A stretch of 64,000 nucleotides of DNA from CADCVT01 sp036389485 (lineage in GTDB: Bacteria; Actinomycetota; Thermoleophilia; Solirubrobacterales; Solirubrobacteraceae), in the NCBI GenBank assembly GCA_036389485.1, contig DASVPR010000033.1, forward strand, positions 8,044-72,043, read 5' to 3'. A program made the position numbers and the translations under genes. Shown here piece by piece: positions 52,381 through 61,717 of this stretch (its first letter is position 1; every line of letters begins with the position of its first letter). Under the pieces are notes generated by a model. The model saw only the letters and a program-made list of their open reading frames with translations. It had not been told where the DNA came from and did not search any database.

Positions 52381-53648
52381 TTCAGGAAGCCCTCGTAGTT
52401 GCGCATCATCAGCTGCGCCTCGAGCTGCTTCATCGTGTCGAGCGCGACCCCGATGACGATGAGCAGCGAGGTGCCGCCGAAGTAGAAGTTGGCCGCGGTC
52501 TGGTTGATGAGGATCGTCGGCAGCGCCGCGACGGCCGCGAGGTACAGCGCGCCCGGGAACGTGAGCCGCGCGAGCACCCGATCCAGGAACTCGGCGGTCG
52601 GCCTGCCTGGCCTCACCCCCGGGATGAACCCGCCGTACTTCTTCAGGTTGTCCGCCTGGTCGACCGGGTTGAACGTGACCGCGGTGTAGAAGTACGTGAA
52701 CAGGATGATGAAGATCGTCTCGCCGACGATGTAGGCCCAGCCGTTCGGCGAGAAGAAGTTCGCGAAGTCGTTGCCGGCGTTGTTGTTGAGCAGCTGCCCG
52801 ATCGTCGGCGGGAAGGCCATGATCGACGCCGCGAAGATGACCGGGATGACGCCGGCCATGTTGACCCGCAGCGGCAGGTAGGTCTGGCCGCCGCCGGACA
52901 TCCGCCGGCCGATGACCCGCTTGGCGTACTGGATCGGGATGCGCCGCTGGCCCTCCTGCACGAACACGATCGCGGCGATGACCGCGAGCGCGAGGAACGG
53001 CATCATCACCTTGAAGACCGGGTCGGGCGAGTTCCACCAGGCGTTCACGCCCTGCGGCAGGCCGGAGACGATCGACGCGAAGATCATCAGCGAGATGCCG
53101 TTGCCGATCCCGCGCTGGGTGATCAGCTCGCCGAGCCACATCACGAGGATGCAGCCCGCGGTGAGGCAGGTGACGATCAGGAAGACGGTGCCCGGCCCGA
53201 AGTTGTCGATCAGGTCGGTGCCGGCGCTCGAGCTGAACGAGCGGAAGAGGAAGACGTAGCCGATGGCCTGGCCGAACGCGAGGCCGACGGTCAGGTAGCG
53301 CGTGTACTGCGTGATCCGCTGCTGCCCGACCTCGCCCTCCTTCTGCAGCTTCTCCAGCGACGGCACGACGACCGTCAGCAGCTGCAGGATGATCGAGGCC
53401 GTGATGTAGGGCATGATCCCGAGCGCGAACAGCGCGATCCGGGACAGCCCGCCGCCGCTGAACAGGTTCAGGAAGCCGAGGATGTTCGACCCGCCGAACT
53501 GCTCCTGCACCGACTCGATCGCGTCCGCGTTGACACTCGGCACCGGGATGTGCGCGCCGAGGCGGTAGATGACGAGCATCGCCGCGGTGAAGGCGAGCTT
53601 CTTGCGGATGTCCGCGACCGTGAAGGCCTTGAGGATCGTGGCCAGCAT
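52377..53648 (-). CDS. secY: Protein translocase subunit SecY
   Basis: A 423-residue ten-transmembrane channel subunit of the Sec translocon. N-terminal KLAFTAAMLVIYRLGAHIPVP, plug-region GIMPYITASIILQLL, and the cytoplasmic loop QEGQRRIPIQYAKR near residue 230 are diagnostic. ATG 53648, 14 bp after rplO. Confidence 0.97.
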   Translation of the reverse strand: MLATILKAFTVADIRKKLAFTAAMLVIYRLGAHIPVPSVNADAIESVQEQFGGSNILGFLNLFSGGGLSRIALFALGIMPYITASIILQLLTVVVPSLEKLQKEGEVGQQRITQYTRYLTVGLAFGQAIGYVFLFRSFSSSAGTDLIDNFGPGTVFLIVTCLTAGCILVMWLGELITQRGIGNGISLMIFASIVSGLPQGVNAWWNSPDPVFKVMMPFLALAVIAAIVFVQEGQRRIPIQYAKRVIGRRMSGGGQTYLPLRVNMAGVIPVIFAASIMAFPPTIGQLLNNNAGNDFANFFSPNGWAYIVGETIFIILFTYFYTAVTFNPVDQADNLKKYGGFIPGVRPGRPTAEFLDRVLARLTFPGALYLAAVAALPTILINQTAANFYFGGTSLLIVIGVALDTMKQLEAQLMMRNYEGFLK

Positions 53649-53662
53649 GGAGGCCGCCCAGG

Positions 53663-54151
53663 TTACTCGGCGTCGATGACCTGGGCGGTTCCGCCCGCGC
53701 CCTCGATGCGCTCGCGCGCCGAGGCCGAGAACTTGTGCGCGTGCACGGTGAGCTTCTTGGAGAGCTCGCCGCGGCCGAGGACCTTGACCGGCACGCCCTT
53801 GCGCTTGGCGAGGCCCTTCTCGCGCAGCGCGTCGAGGGTCACCTCGGCGCCGTCGTCGAAGCGCGCCTCGAGGTCGTCGAGGTTCACGGGCTGCGTGTGC
53901 GTCCGGAACGGCTCGAACGGCATCGACATCTTCTTGGTCGGGCCGCGCAGCTTGCGCATCCGCATGTGGAGCGGCATCTGGCCGCCCTCGAAGTTCACGC
54001 GGGTCTTCGAGCCCGAGCGTGCGCCCGCGCCCTTCTGGCCGCGGCCCGCGGTCTTGCCGGTGCCCGAGCCCTCGCCGCGGCCGACGCGCTTGCGGTTCCT
54101 CCGCGAGCCCTCTGCGGGCTTCAGCGAGTGCAGTCCGATCCGCTCAGCCAT
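53663..54151 (-). CDS. rplO: 50S ribosomal protein L15
   Basis: A 162-residue L15 with the Gly/Arg/Lys-rich N-terminus RVGRGEGSGTGKTAGRGQKG and GFEGGQMPL-like NFEGGQMPLHMRMRKLRG. ATG 54151 overlaps the end of rpmD by 8 bp. Confidence 0.98.
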   Translation of the reverse strand: MAERIGLHSLKPAEGSRRNRKRVGRGEGSGTGKTAGRGQKGAGARSGSKTRVNFEGGQMPLHMRMRKLRGPTKKMSMPFEPFRTHTQPVNLDDLEARFDDGAEVTLDALREKGLAKRKGVPVKVLGRGELSKKLTVHAHKFSASARERIEGAGGTAQVIDAE

Positions 54152-54311
54152 CAGTCCTCACAAGGTGACGAACTCGGTGAATCATCCCCCGAGTCTGTTC
54201 GTTGTCCTTCACCTCGACCGTGTGACCGATCTTCCGAAGGCCGAGTGAACGAAGTGTCTCTCGCTGCGCGTGGTTCGCCCCGTTCTTGCTCTTGACCTGC
54301 GTCACCTTCAT
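54144..54311 (-). CDS. rpmD: 50S ribosomal protein L30
   Basis: A 55-residue L30: MKVTQVKSKNGANHAQRETL, then LRKIGHTVEVKDNEQTRGMI and HRVRHLVR. ATG 54311 is inside the rpsE stop (ATGA). The gene is visibly less GC-rich than its neighbours (for example CTTCGTTCACTC, ACTCGGGGGATG), which may reflect an expression- or transfer-related codon difference. Confidence 0.96.
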   Translation of the reverse strand: MKVTQVKSKNGANHAQRETLRSLGLRKIGHTVEVKDNEQTRGMIHRVRHLVRTDG

Positions 54312-54877
54312 GCCGGCGCCTCTTCCGCTTCAGGTTCCGGCTGCTCGGTGAGCCCGAGCACGGTCGCGACGGTGACGCCGCGCAGGTCGGCGACCTCCTC
54401 GGGCCGGCGCAGCTGCAGCAGCGCGTCGACGGTCGCCTTGACGAGGTTGATCGGGTTCTGCGAGCCGAGGCTCTTGGAGAGGATGTCGTGGATCCCGGCC
54501 AGCTCGAGCACCGCGCGGACGCCGCCGCCGGCGATGACGCCGGTGCCGGGCGAGGCCGGCTTGAGCAGCACGCGGCCGGAGCCGAAGACGCCGGTCGCCT
54601 GGTGGGTGATCGTCGTGTTGTGCTTCGGGACGCGGAAGAGGTTCTTCTTCGCCTGCTCGACGCCCTTCTGGATGGCCAGCGGGACCTCGCGCGCCTTGCC
54701 GTACCCGACGCCGACGACGTCCTTCTCGTCACCCACCACGACGAGCGCGGTGAACGAGAAGCGCCGGCCGCCCTTGACGACCTTCGCGACGCGGTTGATC
54801 TCGACGACCCGCTCCTGCAGGTCGAGCCCGACGGGGCTGACCGAGCGGTCGAGCGTCCCGGAGAAGTTCTTGCTCAC
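54308..54877 (-). CDS. rpsE: 30S ribosomal protein S5
   Basis: A 189-residue S5: LQERVVEINRVAKVVKGGRRFSF, GYGKAREVPLAIQKG, then GTGVIAGGGVRAVLELAGI. It helps decoding fidelity. GTG 54877 overlaps rplR (GTGA). The C-terminal 12 residues are Glu/Pro/Ala-rich. Confidence 0.98.
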   Translation of the reverse strand: MSKNFSGTLDRSVSPVGLDLQERVVEINRVAKVVKGGRRFSFTALVVVGDEKDVVGVGYGKAREVPLAIQKGVEQAKKNLFRVPKHNTTITHQATGVFGSGRVLLKPASPGTGVIAGGGVRAVLELAGIHDILSKSLGSQNPINLVKATVDALLQLRRPEEVADLRGVTVATVLGLTEQPEPEAEEAPA

Positions 54878-55227
54878 AGTGCGAGGCCTCCCTCGCGGAT
54901 GCCCTCGGCGAGCGCCTTCACGCGGCCGTGGTACTGGTAGCCGCCGCGGTCGAAGACCGCGCGGTCGATGCCCGCGTCCTTGGCGCGCTGCGCCAGGCGC
55001 TTGCCGGCCTCGCTCGCCTGCTCCAGCGGCTTGAGGTCGCGCAGCCCGTCCTCCGTCCACTGGACGGCGGCGAGCGTGTGCCCGGTGTCGTCGTCGACGA
55101 GCTGGGCGAACACGCCGCGGTTGGAGCGGAACACCGAGACGCGCGGGCGCGTGGCCGTGCCGCGGACCTTCGCCCGCACCCGGCGCCGGCGCTTGAGCCG
55201 CTTCGCTTCCTTCGTGGCGACGCTCAT
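54874..55227 (-). CDS. rplR: 50S ribosomal protein L18
   Basis: A 117-residue 5S-rRNA-binding L18: RRRRVRAKVRGTATRPRVSVFRSN and FDRGGYQYHGRVKALAEGIREGG. Overlaps both neighbours by 4 bp. Confidence 0.98.
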   Translation of the reverse strand: MSVATKEAKRLKRRRRVRAKVRGTATRPRVSVFRSNRGVFAQLVDDDTGHTLAAVQWTEDGLRDLKPLEQASEAGKRLAQRAKDAGIDRAVFDRGGYQYHGRVKALAEGIREGGLAL

Positions 55228-55757
55228 GCGCGCTTCCCGACCTTCCTCGCGACGTACTCGCCCTCGTACCGGATGCCCTTGCCCTTGTAGGGCTCCGGCG
55301 GGCGCTGCTTGCGGATGTTGGCGGCGATCTCGCCGACGAGCTGCTTGGAGATGCCCTTCACGATCACGCGCGTCGGCTGCGGCACCTCGAACTCGATGCC
55401 CTCCGGCGCCTCGATCGACACCGGGTGCGAGTAGCCGAGCGCCAGCTCGAGGTTCTTGCCCTTCAGCGTGGCGCGGTAGCCGACGCCCTGGATCTCGAGC
55501 GTCTTCGCGAACCCGGCGGTGACGCCCTCGACCATGTTCGCCACCAGCGAGCGCGTGAGGCCGTGCAGCGCGCGGTGCTCGCCGCGGTCGGTCGGCCGCG
55601 TGACGAGCAGCTCGCCGTCGCTCTGCTCGACGCCGATGTCGCGGTGGACGCGCTCGGACAGCGCGCCGCGCGGGCCGGTGACGTGCACCGCCTCGGGCTC
55701 GATCGTCACGGTGACCCCGTCGGGCACCGGGATGGGCTTGCGGCCGATCCGGCTCAT
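55224..55757 (-). CDS. rplF: 50S ribosomal protein L6
   Basis: A 177-residue L6: MSRIGRKPIPVPDGV, NMVEGVTAGFAKTLEIQGVGYRA, and C-terminal PPEPYKGKGIRYEGEYVARKVGK. ATG 55757, just after rpsH. Confidence 0.98.
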   Translation of the reverse strand: MSRIGRKPIPVPDGVTVTIEPEAVHVTGPRGALSERVHRDIGVEQSDGELLVTRPTDRGEHRALHGLTRSLVANMVEGVTAGFAKTLEIQGVGYRATLKGKNLELALGYSHPVSIEAPEGIEFEVPQPTRVIVKGISKQLVGEIAANIRKQRPPEPYKGKGIRYEGEYVARKVGKRA

Positions 55758-55762
55758 CGCGC

Positions 55763-56167
55763 CTACCAGACCTCCGCCACGACCTCGCCGCCGACCTTCG
55801 CGCGGCGGGCGTCGTGCCCGGTCATGACGCCCTGGGACGTCGAGAGGATCGCGGTGCCGAGGCCGCCCTGGACCTTGGGGATCTCCCCCGCGCGCACGTA
55901 GTGGCGCTGGCCGGGCCGCGAGACGCGCCGCAGGCCGGAGATCGCCGAGCGGCGGTCCTCGGTGTACTTCAGCCGCACGCGCAGGACCGTCCCCGGATGG
56001 TCCGGGTTCGGCGCCTCGGTCTCGTAGCCGGCGATGTAGCCCTGCTCGTCGAGGATCCGCGCCATCTCGGTCTTCAGCTTGGAGGCCGGGATGTCCACGG
56101 TCTCCTTCGCGGCCTGGATGCCGTTGCGGATGCGCGTGAGGAAGTCTGCGATCGGGTCGGTCATCAC
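55763..56167 (-). CDS. rpsH: 30S ribosomal protein S8
   Basis: A 134-residue S8: DPIADFLTRIRNG at the N-terminus and C-terminal GLGTAILSTSQGVMTGHDARRAKVGGE. S8 is the usual autoregulator of spc operons. ATG overlaps the rpsN stop. Confidence 0.98.
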   Translation of the reverse strand: MMTDPIADFLTRIRNGIQAAKETVDIPASKLKTEMARILDEQGYIAGYETEAPNPDHPGTVLRVRLKYTEDRRSAISGLRRVSRPGQRHYVRAGEIPKVQGGLGTAILSTSQGVMTGHDARRAKVGGEVVAEVW

Positions 56168-56349
56168 CAGCTCGACTTGGTCATCCCCGGGATGAAGCCC
56201 TGGTGGGCGAGCTCGCGCAGGCAGATCCGGCAGAGGCCGAACTTGCGGTAGACGGCGCGCGGCCGGCCGCAGCGGCGGCAGCGGGTGTACTCGCGGGTCT
56301 TGTACTTGGAGCCGCGTGCCTGGCGGACGCGCTGTGAGGTCTTGGCCAT
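56164..56349 (-). CDS. rpsN: 30S ribosomal protein S14 type Z
   Basis: A 61-residue zinc-binding S14 with CRRCGRPRAVYRKFGLCRIC (two CxxC pairs), the short form usual in Gram-positives. Starts 3 bp after rplE. Confidence 0.98.
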   Translation of the reverse strand: MAKTSQRVRQARGSKYKTREYTRCRRCGRPRAVYRKFGLCRICLRELAHQGFIPGMTKSSW

Positions 56350-56352
56350 GAG

Positions 56353-56937
56353 CTACGCAGCCTCGGGGGTCTCGGTCTGGGCGTAATCGGGTCGGCCCTC
56401 GCGGGAGAAGGGCATGCCGAGGGCCTCCAGCAGCGCGAAGGCCTCTCGGTTGGTCTGGGCGGAGGTCACGATCGTGATGTCCAGGCCGCGGACCTGGTCG
56501 ATCGCGTCGTAATCGATCTCCGGGAAGATGATCTGCTCGCGGACGCCGATGGAGTAGTTGCCGCGGCCGTCGAACGAGCGCGGGTTCAGGCCGCGGAAGT
56601 CGCGGATCCGCGGGACCGCGACCGACATCAGCCGGTCGAGGAACTCGTACGCGCGCTCGCCGCGCAGCGTCACCGACACGCCGACCGGCATGCCCTCGCG
56701 CAGCTTGAACTGGGCGATGCTCTTGCGCGCGCGGCGGACGTTCGGCTTCTGGCCGGCGATCTGCGCGAGCTGGTCGGCGGCCGCCTCGAGCATCTTCGAG
56801 TCCTGCTTGGCCTCGCCGACGCCCATGTTGAGCACGACCTTCTCGACCTTCGGCACCTGCATGACCGACGAGTAGCCGAGCCGCTCGAAGAGCTGCGGCC
56901 TGATCTCGTCGTTGTATCGGTCCTTGAGGCGGGCCAT
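56353..56937 (-). CDS. rplE: 50S ribosomal protein L5
   Basis: A 194-residue L5: MARLKDRYNDEIRPQLFERLGYSSVMQVPK, KVVLNMGVGEA, then RDFRGLNPRSFDGRGNYSIGV. Binds 5S rRNA. ATG overlaps the rplX stop by one base. Confidence 0.98.
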   Translation of the reverse strand: MARLKDRYNDEIRPQLFERLGYSSVMQVPKVEKVVLNMGVGEAKQDSKMLEAAADQLAQIAGQKPNVRRARKSIAQFKLREGMPVGVSVTLRGERAYEFLDRLMSVAVPRIRDFRGLNPRSFDGRGNYSIGVREQIIFPEIDYDAIDQVRGLDITIVTSAQTNREAFALLEALGMPFSREGRPDYAQTETPEAA

Positions 56938-57260
56938 CAGTCGATGCGGTTCTGAGTGCGGCGCGCCACGCGGTAGCGCTTGCCGTCCTCGCGGACGACG
57001 CCGACCTTCGTGGGCTTTGAGTCGCTGGGATCGATGAGCATGACGTTCGAGATGTGGATGGGCCCGGGCTTCTCGATGACCCCGCCGGGATCGGTCGAGC
57101 CCGGCCGCGGGCGCTGGTGGCGCTTGACGATGTTCAGGCCCTCGACGTAGACCCGCTCCTTCTTGGGGTCCACCTCGACGACACGGCCTGTCTTCCCCCG
57201 GTCCTTGCCGCTGATGACGAGGACCTGGTCGTCGCGCCGGATCTTCAGTCTAGAACCCAT
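56937..57260 (-). CDS. rplX: 50S ribosomal protein L24
   Basis: A 107-residue L24 with the KOW motif DQVLVISGKDRGKTGRVVEV and NIVKRHQRPRPGSTDPGGVIEK. Early 50S assembly protein. Follows rplN by 3 bp. Confidence 0.98.
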   Translation of the reverse strand: MGSRLKIRRDDQVLVISGKDRGKTGRVVEVDPKKERVYVEGLNIVKRHQRPRPGSTDPGGVIEKPGPIHISNVMLIDPSDSKPTKVGVVREDGKRYRVARRTQNRID

Positions 57261-57263
57261 GGC

Positions 57264-57632
57264 CTAGAGCACCTCCGGCGCGAGGGAGACGATCTTCATG
57301 AAGTTGCGCTCGCGCAGCTCGCGAGCCACCGGGCCGAAGATGCGCGTGCCGCGCGGGTTGTTGGCGGTGTCGATGATCACGGCGGCGTTCTCGTCGAAGC
57401 CGATGTACGTGCCGTCGTCGCGGCCGAACGGCTTCTTCGTGCGCACGACGACCGCGCGGACGACCTCGCCCTTCTTGACGCTGCCCTGCGGGGTGGCGGT
57501 CTTCACGGTCGCCGTGATGACGTCGCCGACCTTCGCGTAGCGGCGGCGGTGGCCGCCCACGACCCGGATGACGAGGATCTCGCGGGCGCCCGTGTTGTCG
57601 GCGACCTTGAGGCGTGTCTCGTTCTGGATCAC
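57264..57632 (-). CDS. rplN: 50S ribosomal protein L14
   Basis: A 122-residue L14: MIQNETRLKVADNTGAREIL at the N-terminus and C-terminal GTRIFGPVARELRERNFMKIVSLAPEVL. First gene of the spc segment, 4 bp after rpsQ. Confidence 0.99.
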   Translation of the reverse strand: MIQNETRLKVADNTGAREILVIRVVGGHRRRYAKVGDVITATVKTATPQGSVKKGEVVRAVVVRTKKPFGRDDGTYIGFDENAAVIIDTANNPRGTRIFGPVARELRERNFMKIVSLAPEVL

Positions 57633-57636
57633 GGCC

Positions 57637-58236
57637 CTACTTCGCCCTCTCCAGGACCTCGTCGAGGCGCCAGCGCTTCGTGCGGCTCAGCGGGCGGCTC
57701 TCGACGACGCGGACGGTGTCGCCCGTGTTCGCGTCGTTGTTCTCGTCGTGCGCGTGCAGCGTCGACGACGAGCGCACGATCTTCTCGTAGCGCCGGTGGC
57801 GCCGCGCGACGTCGATGCGGACGGTGATCGTCTTGTCGGCCTTGTCGGAGACGACGACGCCCTGGCGGACCTTCGGCCGGCCGGGCTGCCGCTCGCGCGG
57901 CGGGGTCGGCTCGGTCTCGGTCCGGTTCTGGCGGGCCTTCTCGCGCTCCTGCAGGCGGCGCCGGCGGCGCGCGACGGCCTTGTTCTTGCGGCGCTTGTCG
58001 CGCTCGGCCTGACGCTGCTCCGGCGTGCGCTGCGGGCGCTTGGAGGCCTCGGCGTGCCGGGCGGCCTGGCGCTGCTCCCGCTTGGAGACGGGCGCGGCGG
58101 GAGCGGGCGCTTCGGTCGCGTCCCCCTCGGCGGCCTCTACCGCCTCGGTGGCCTCCGCGGCGTCGGTCGGCTCGACCTCCGGGGTCTCGTCCGGCGTCTC
58201 CGGCGTCTCTTCGTTGTTCTCGGGTGTCTCAGCCAT
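57637..58236 (-). CDS. rpsQ: 30S ribosomal protein S17 with long N-terminal extension
   Basis: A 199-residue protein whose last 76 residues are a normal S17 (RQGVVVSDKADKTITVRI...GDTVRVVESRPLSRTKRW). The first roughly 123 residues are an extra low-complexity region: an acidic Glu/Thr/Pro/Ala half followed by a basic Arg/Lys/Gln half (QRQAERDKRRKNKAVARRRR). Typical S17 is about 80-95 residues. ATG 58236 overlaps rpmC by 8 bp, which supports translation of the whole extension. Confidence 0.95.
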   Translation of the reverse strand: MAETPENNEETPETPDETPEVEPTDAAEATEAVEAAEGDATEAPAPAAPVSKREQRQAARHAEASKRPQRTPEQRQAERDKRRKNKAVARRRRRLQEREKARQNRTETEPTPPRERQPGRPKVRQGVVVSDKADKTITVRIDVARRHRRYEKIVRSSSTLHAHDENNDANTGDTVRVVESRPLSRTKRWRLDEVLERAK

Positions 58237-58447
58237 TGGTGGTCAGCTTCTGGTCGGGGTCGATCCCGCGCTGGCGCGCGATCGTGAGGGCGCGCGCGAG
58301 GTCGCGCTTCGACGTGCGGATGCCGGCGGTGTTCTCCAGCTCGCCGGTGTGGTGCGAGAACCGCAGGCCGAAGACCTCGCGCCGCTGGGTGCGGATGTGG
58401 TCGAGGAGCGCGGCGTCGTCGAGCTCGCGCAGTTCGCGGGGCTTCAC
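58229..58447 (-). CDS. rpmC: 50S ribosomal protein L29
   Basis: A 72-residue L29: KPRELRELDDAALLDHIRTQRREVFGLRF, HHTGELENTAGIRTSKRDLARALT. GTG 58447 forms GTGA with the rplP stop; the 3' end overlaps rpsQ. Confidence 0.96.
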   Translation of the reverse strand: MKPRELRELDDAALLDHIRTQRREVFGLRFSHHTGELENTAGIRTSKRDLARALTIARQRGIDPDQKLTTNG

Positions 58448-58869
58448 GCCACGGCCTCCGTCTCCTCGCGGCTGACGACCTTCGCCTTGATCGGCAGCTT
58501 CTGGATCGCCAGGCGCATCGCCTCCTTGGCGAGCGGCTCGGGCACGCCGGCCAGCTCGAACATGACGCGTCCCGGCTTGACGACGGCCACCCAGCCCTCG
58601 GGCGAGCCCTTGCCGGAGCCCATGCGGGTCTCGGCCGGCTTCTTGGTGTAGCTCTTGTCCGGGAAGACGTTGATCCAGACCTTCCCGCCGCGCTTGATCT
58701 TGCGGGTCATCGCGATACGGGCGGCCTCGATCTGCCGGTTGGTGAGCCAGCCGGCCTCCAGCGCCTTGATCCCGTACTCGCCGAACTGCACGCCGGTCTG
58801 GCCGCGGGAGAGCCCGCGCCGGCGGCCCCGGTGGACCTTGCGGTGCTTGACGCGCTTGGGGGACAGCAT
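58444..58869 (-). CDS. rplP: 50S ribosomal protein L16
   Basis: A 141-residue L16: MLSPKRVKHRKVHRGRRRGL, FGEYGIKALEAGWLTNRQIEAARIA and KPAETRMGSGKGSPEGWVAVV. ATG 58869 abuts the rpsC stop. Confidence 0.99.
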   Translation of the reverse strand: MLSPKRVKHRKVHRGRRRGLSRGQTGVQFGEYGIKALEAGWLTNRQIEAARIAMTRKIKRGGKVWINVFPDKSYTKKPAETRMGSGKGSPEGWVAVVKPGRVMFELAGVPEPLAKEAMRLAIQKLPIKAKVVSREETEAVA

Positions 58870-59736
<867 letters not shown>

Positions 59737-59738
59737 AT

Positions 59739-60602
59739 CTATTCCTTCGGCGTGAGCGTGATCGTGAGGTGGCTGGTGCGCTTGCGGATGCGCGTCGCGC
59801 GGCCCATGGCGCGCGGGCGGAAGCGCTTCAGCGTCGGGCCGTCGTCGGCCGTCGCGTTGAGCACGCGCAGGTCGTCGCCCACCAGGTCGTGGTTGTTCTC
59901 CGCGTTCGCGATCGCGGACTCGAGCAGCTTGCGCCAGTCCTCGGCGACCGACCGCGGCGAGAACGCCAGGATCGCCCGCGCCTCGTCGACGCTCTTGCCC
60001 TTGATGTGGTCGGTCAGCAGGCGCGCCTTGCGCGGCGAGCTGCGGACGAACTTGGCGGTGGCGCGCACGGTGACGCGCGGCTCGACGTCGCGGCGCCGGC
60101 GGCGAGCGGCGCGCGCGGACTTCGCCGGCTTCGGCGCCTCCGCCTTGGGCTCGGCCTTCGCCTCGTCCTTCTTCGCGCGGCCCCGGCGCGGCTTCTTCGC
60201 CGGCGCCGCCTCCGCGGAGGGCGCCTCGGCGGCGGCCTCCGGAGCGTCGTCGCTCGCGGCTTCCGCTTCGGCCTTCTTCTTCGCGGCGGGCTTGCGGCGC
60301 GGCTTGGGCTTCGCCTCCGCCTCGGCCTCCGCCTTCTCCGCCTCGCCGGGCACCTCGGCGCCCTCGAGCGCCGACTCCGCGGCGGGCTTGTCGACCTTCG
60401 TCTTCGCGGCGGCGGTGCCCTCGGACTTCTTGGTCGCGGGCTTCCGCTTCGCCTTGGGCTTCGGCGCCTTCGCCTTCGCGTCCGCCTTCTCCTCGGCGGC
60501 GGCCTGGCCGGACTGCTCCGCGGCCTCGGCGAGCTTGGGGTCGGGCCCCTTGCCCTCCTCGGCGCTGGGCTTGTCCTGCTTCGTGCCGGCGTCGCGCGCC
60601 AT
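59739..60602 (-). CDS. rplV: 50S ribosomal protein L22 with very long N-terminal extension
   Basis: A 287-residue protein. The final 111 residues are a normal L22 (VRSSPRKARLLTDHIKGKSV, SAIANAENNHDLV, RPRAMGRATRIRKRTSHLTI). The first roughly 176 residues form an Ala/Lys/Glu/Pro-rich extension, beginning MARDAGTKQDKPSAEEGK, with AKKP/PAKK-type repeats like histone H1 tails. ATG 60602 abuts the rpsS stop. Normal L22 is about 110-120 residues; L22 lines the exit tunnel. Confidence 0.95.
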   Translation of the reverse strand: MARDAGTKQDKPSAEEGKGPDPKLAEAAEQSGQAAAEEKADAKAKAPKPKAKRKPATKKSEGTAAAKTKVDKPAAESALEGAEVPGEAEKAEAEAEAKPKPRRKPAAKKKAEAEAASDDAPEAAAEAPSAEAAPAKKPRRGRAKKDEAKAEPKAEAPKPAKSARAARRRRRDVEPRVTVRATAKFVRSSPRKARLLTDHIKGKSVDEARAILAFSPRSVAEDWRKLLESAIANAENNHDLVGDDLRVLNATADDGPTLKRFRPRAMGRATRIRKRTSHLTITLTPKE

Positions 60603-60874
60603 TACCGGACCTTCCCGCTCCCGGCGTGGCCGCGGTACGTGCGCGTCGGCGCGAATTCCCCAAGCTTGTGGCCGACCATCGACTCGCTCACGAACACGGG
60701 GACGTGCTTGCGGCCGTCGTGGACCGCGATCGTGTGCCCGACCATCTCGGGGAAGATCGTCGAGGTCCGCGACCAGGTCTTGATCATCTGCTTGGTGCCG
60801 CCGGCGTTCATGGCCTCGATGCGCCGCATGAGGCGCTCCTCGACCCACGGCCCCTTCTTGCTCGAGCGGCTCAT
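60602..60874 (-). CDS. rpsS: 30S ribosomal protein S19
   Basis: A 90-residue S19: MSRSSKKGPWVEERLMRRIEAMN, IKTWSRTSTIFPEMVGHTIAVHDGRKHVPV in family order, and C-terminal FAPTRTYRGHAGSGK. Immediately downstream of rplB. Confidence 0.99.
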   Translation of the reverse strand: MSRSSKKGPWVEERLMRRIEAMNAGGTKQMIKTWSRTSTIFPEMVGHTIAVHDGRKHVPVFVSESMVGHKLGEFAPTRTYRGHAGSGKVR

Positions 60875-61717
60875 CTACCTCTTGCCCTTCCCGCGCCGGC
60901 GACCGCGGACGATCAGCCGGTCGGACGACTTGTTCTTCTTGCGCGTGCGGTACCCGAGCGTCGGGACGCCCCACGGCGTCACGGGGTGACGACCGGGGGT
61001 CGTCGAGCCCTCGCCGCCGCCGTGCGGGTGGTCGACCGGGTTCATCGCGGTGCCGCGCGTCTGCGGCCGCACCCCGAGGTGGCGCTTGCGGCCGGCCTTG
61101 CCGATCTTCACGTTCTGGTGGTCGGCGTTGCCGACCGAGCCGACGGTCGCGCGGCACTCCGCGCGCACCATCCGCATCTCGCCGGAGGCCAGGCGCAGCG
61201 TCGCCATGCCGCCCTCCTTCGCCATCAGCTGCACGCCGGCGCCCGCCGAGCGCGCGAGCTGGCCGCCGCGGCCGGGCTCGAGCTCGACGTTGTGGACCAC
61301 GGTGCCGGTCGGCATCCGCGACAGCGGCAGCGCGTTGCCGACGTCGATCGGCGCGTCCGGCCCCGACATGACGGTCGCGCCGACCTGCAGCCGCGCGGGC
61401 GCGAGGATGTAGCGCTTCTCGCCGTCGGCGTAGTGCAGCAGCGCGATGTGGGCGGTCCGGTTGGGGTCGTACTCGAGCGCGGCGACGCGGGCGGGGATCC
61501 CGTCCTTGCGGCGCTTGAAGTCGATCTTGCGGTACAGCCGCTTGGCGCCGCCGCCGCGGTGGCGCGACGTCTTGCGCCCGTGGGCGTTGCGCCCGCCGGA
61601 CTTCTTCAGGCCCTCGGTCAGGCCCTTCTCCGGGCGCTTCTTCGTCAGGCCGGAGAAGTCCGCGTACGAGACGAAGCGCATCCCCGGGCTGGTGGGCTTG
61701 GGCTTGCGGATCGGCAT
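60875..61717 (-). CDS. rplB: 50S ribosomal protein L2
   Basis: A 280-residue L2: KPTSPGMRFVSYADFSGLT, GRRNAHGR-like SGGRNAHGRKTSRHRGGGAK, and the conserved C-terminal VDHPHGGGEGSTTPGRHPVTPWG containing the functionally important His. ATG 61717 overlaps the rplW stop. Confidence 0.99.
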   Translation of the reverse strand: MPIRKPKPTSPGMRFVSYADFSGLTKKRPEKGLTEGLKKSGGRNAHGRKTSRHRGGGAKRLYRKIDFKRRKDGIPARVAALEYDPNRTAHIALLHYADGEKRYILAPARLQVGATVMSGPDAPIDVGNALPLSRMPTGTVVHNVELEPGRGGQLARSAGAGVQLMAKEGGMATLRLASGEMRMVRAECRATVGSVGNADHQNVKIGKAGRKRHLGVRPQTRGTAMNPVDHPHGGGEGSTTPGRHPVTPWGVPTLGYRTRKKNKSSDRLIVRGRRRGKGKR

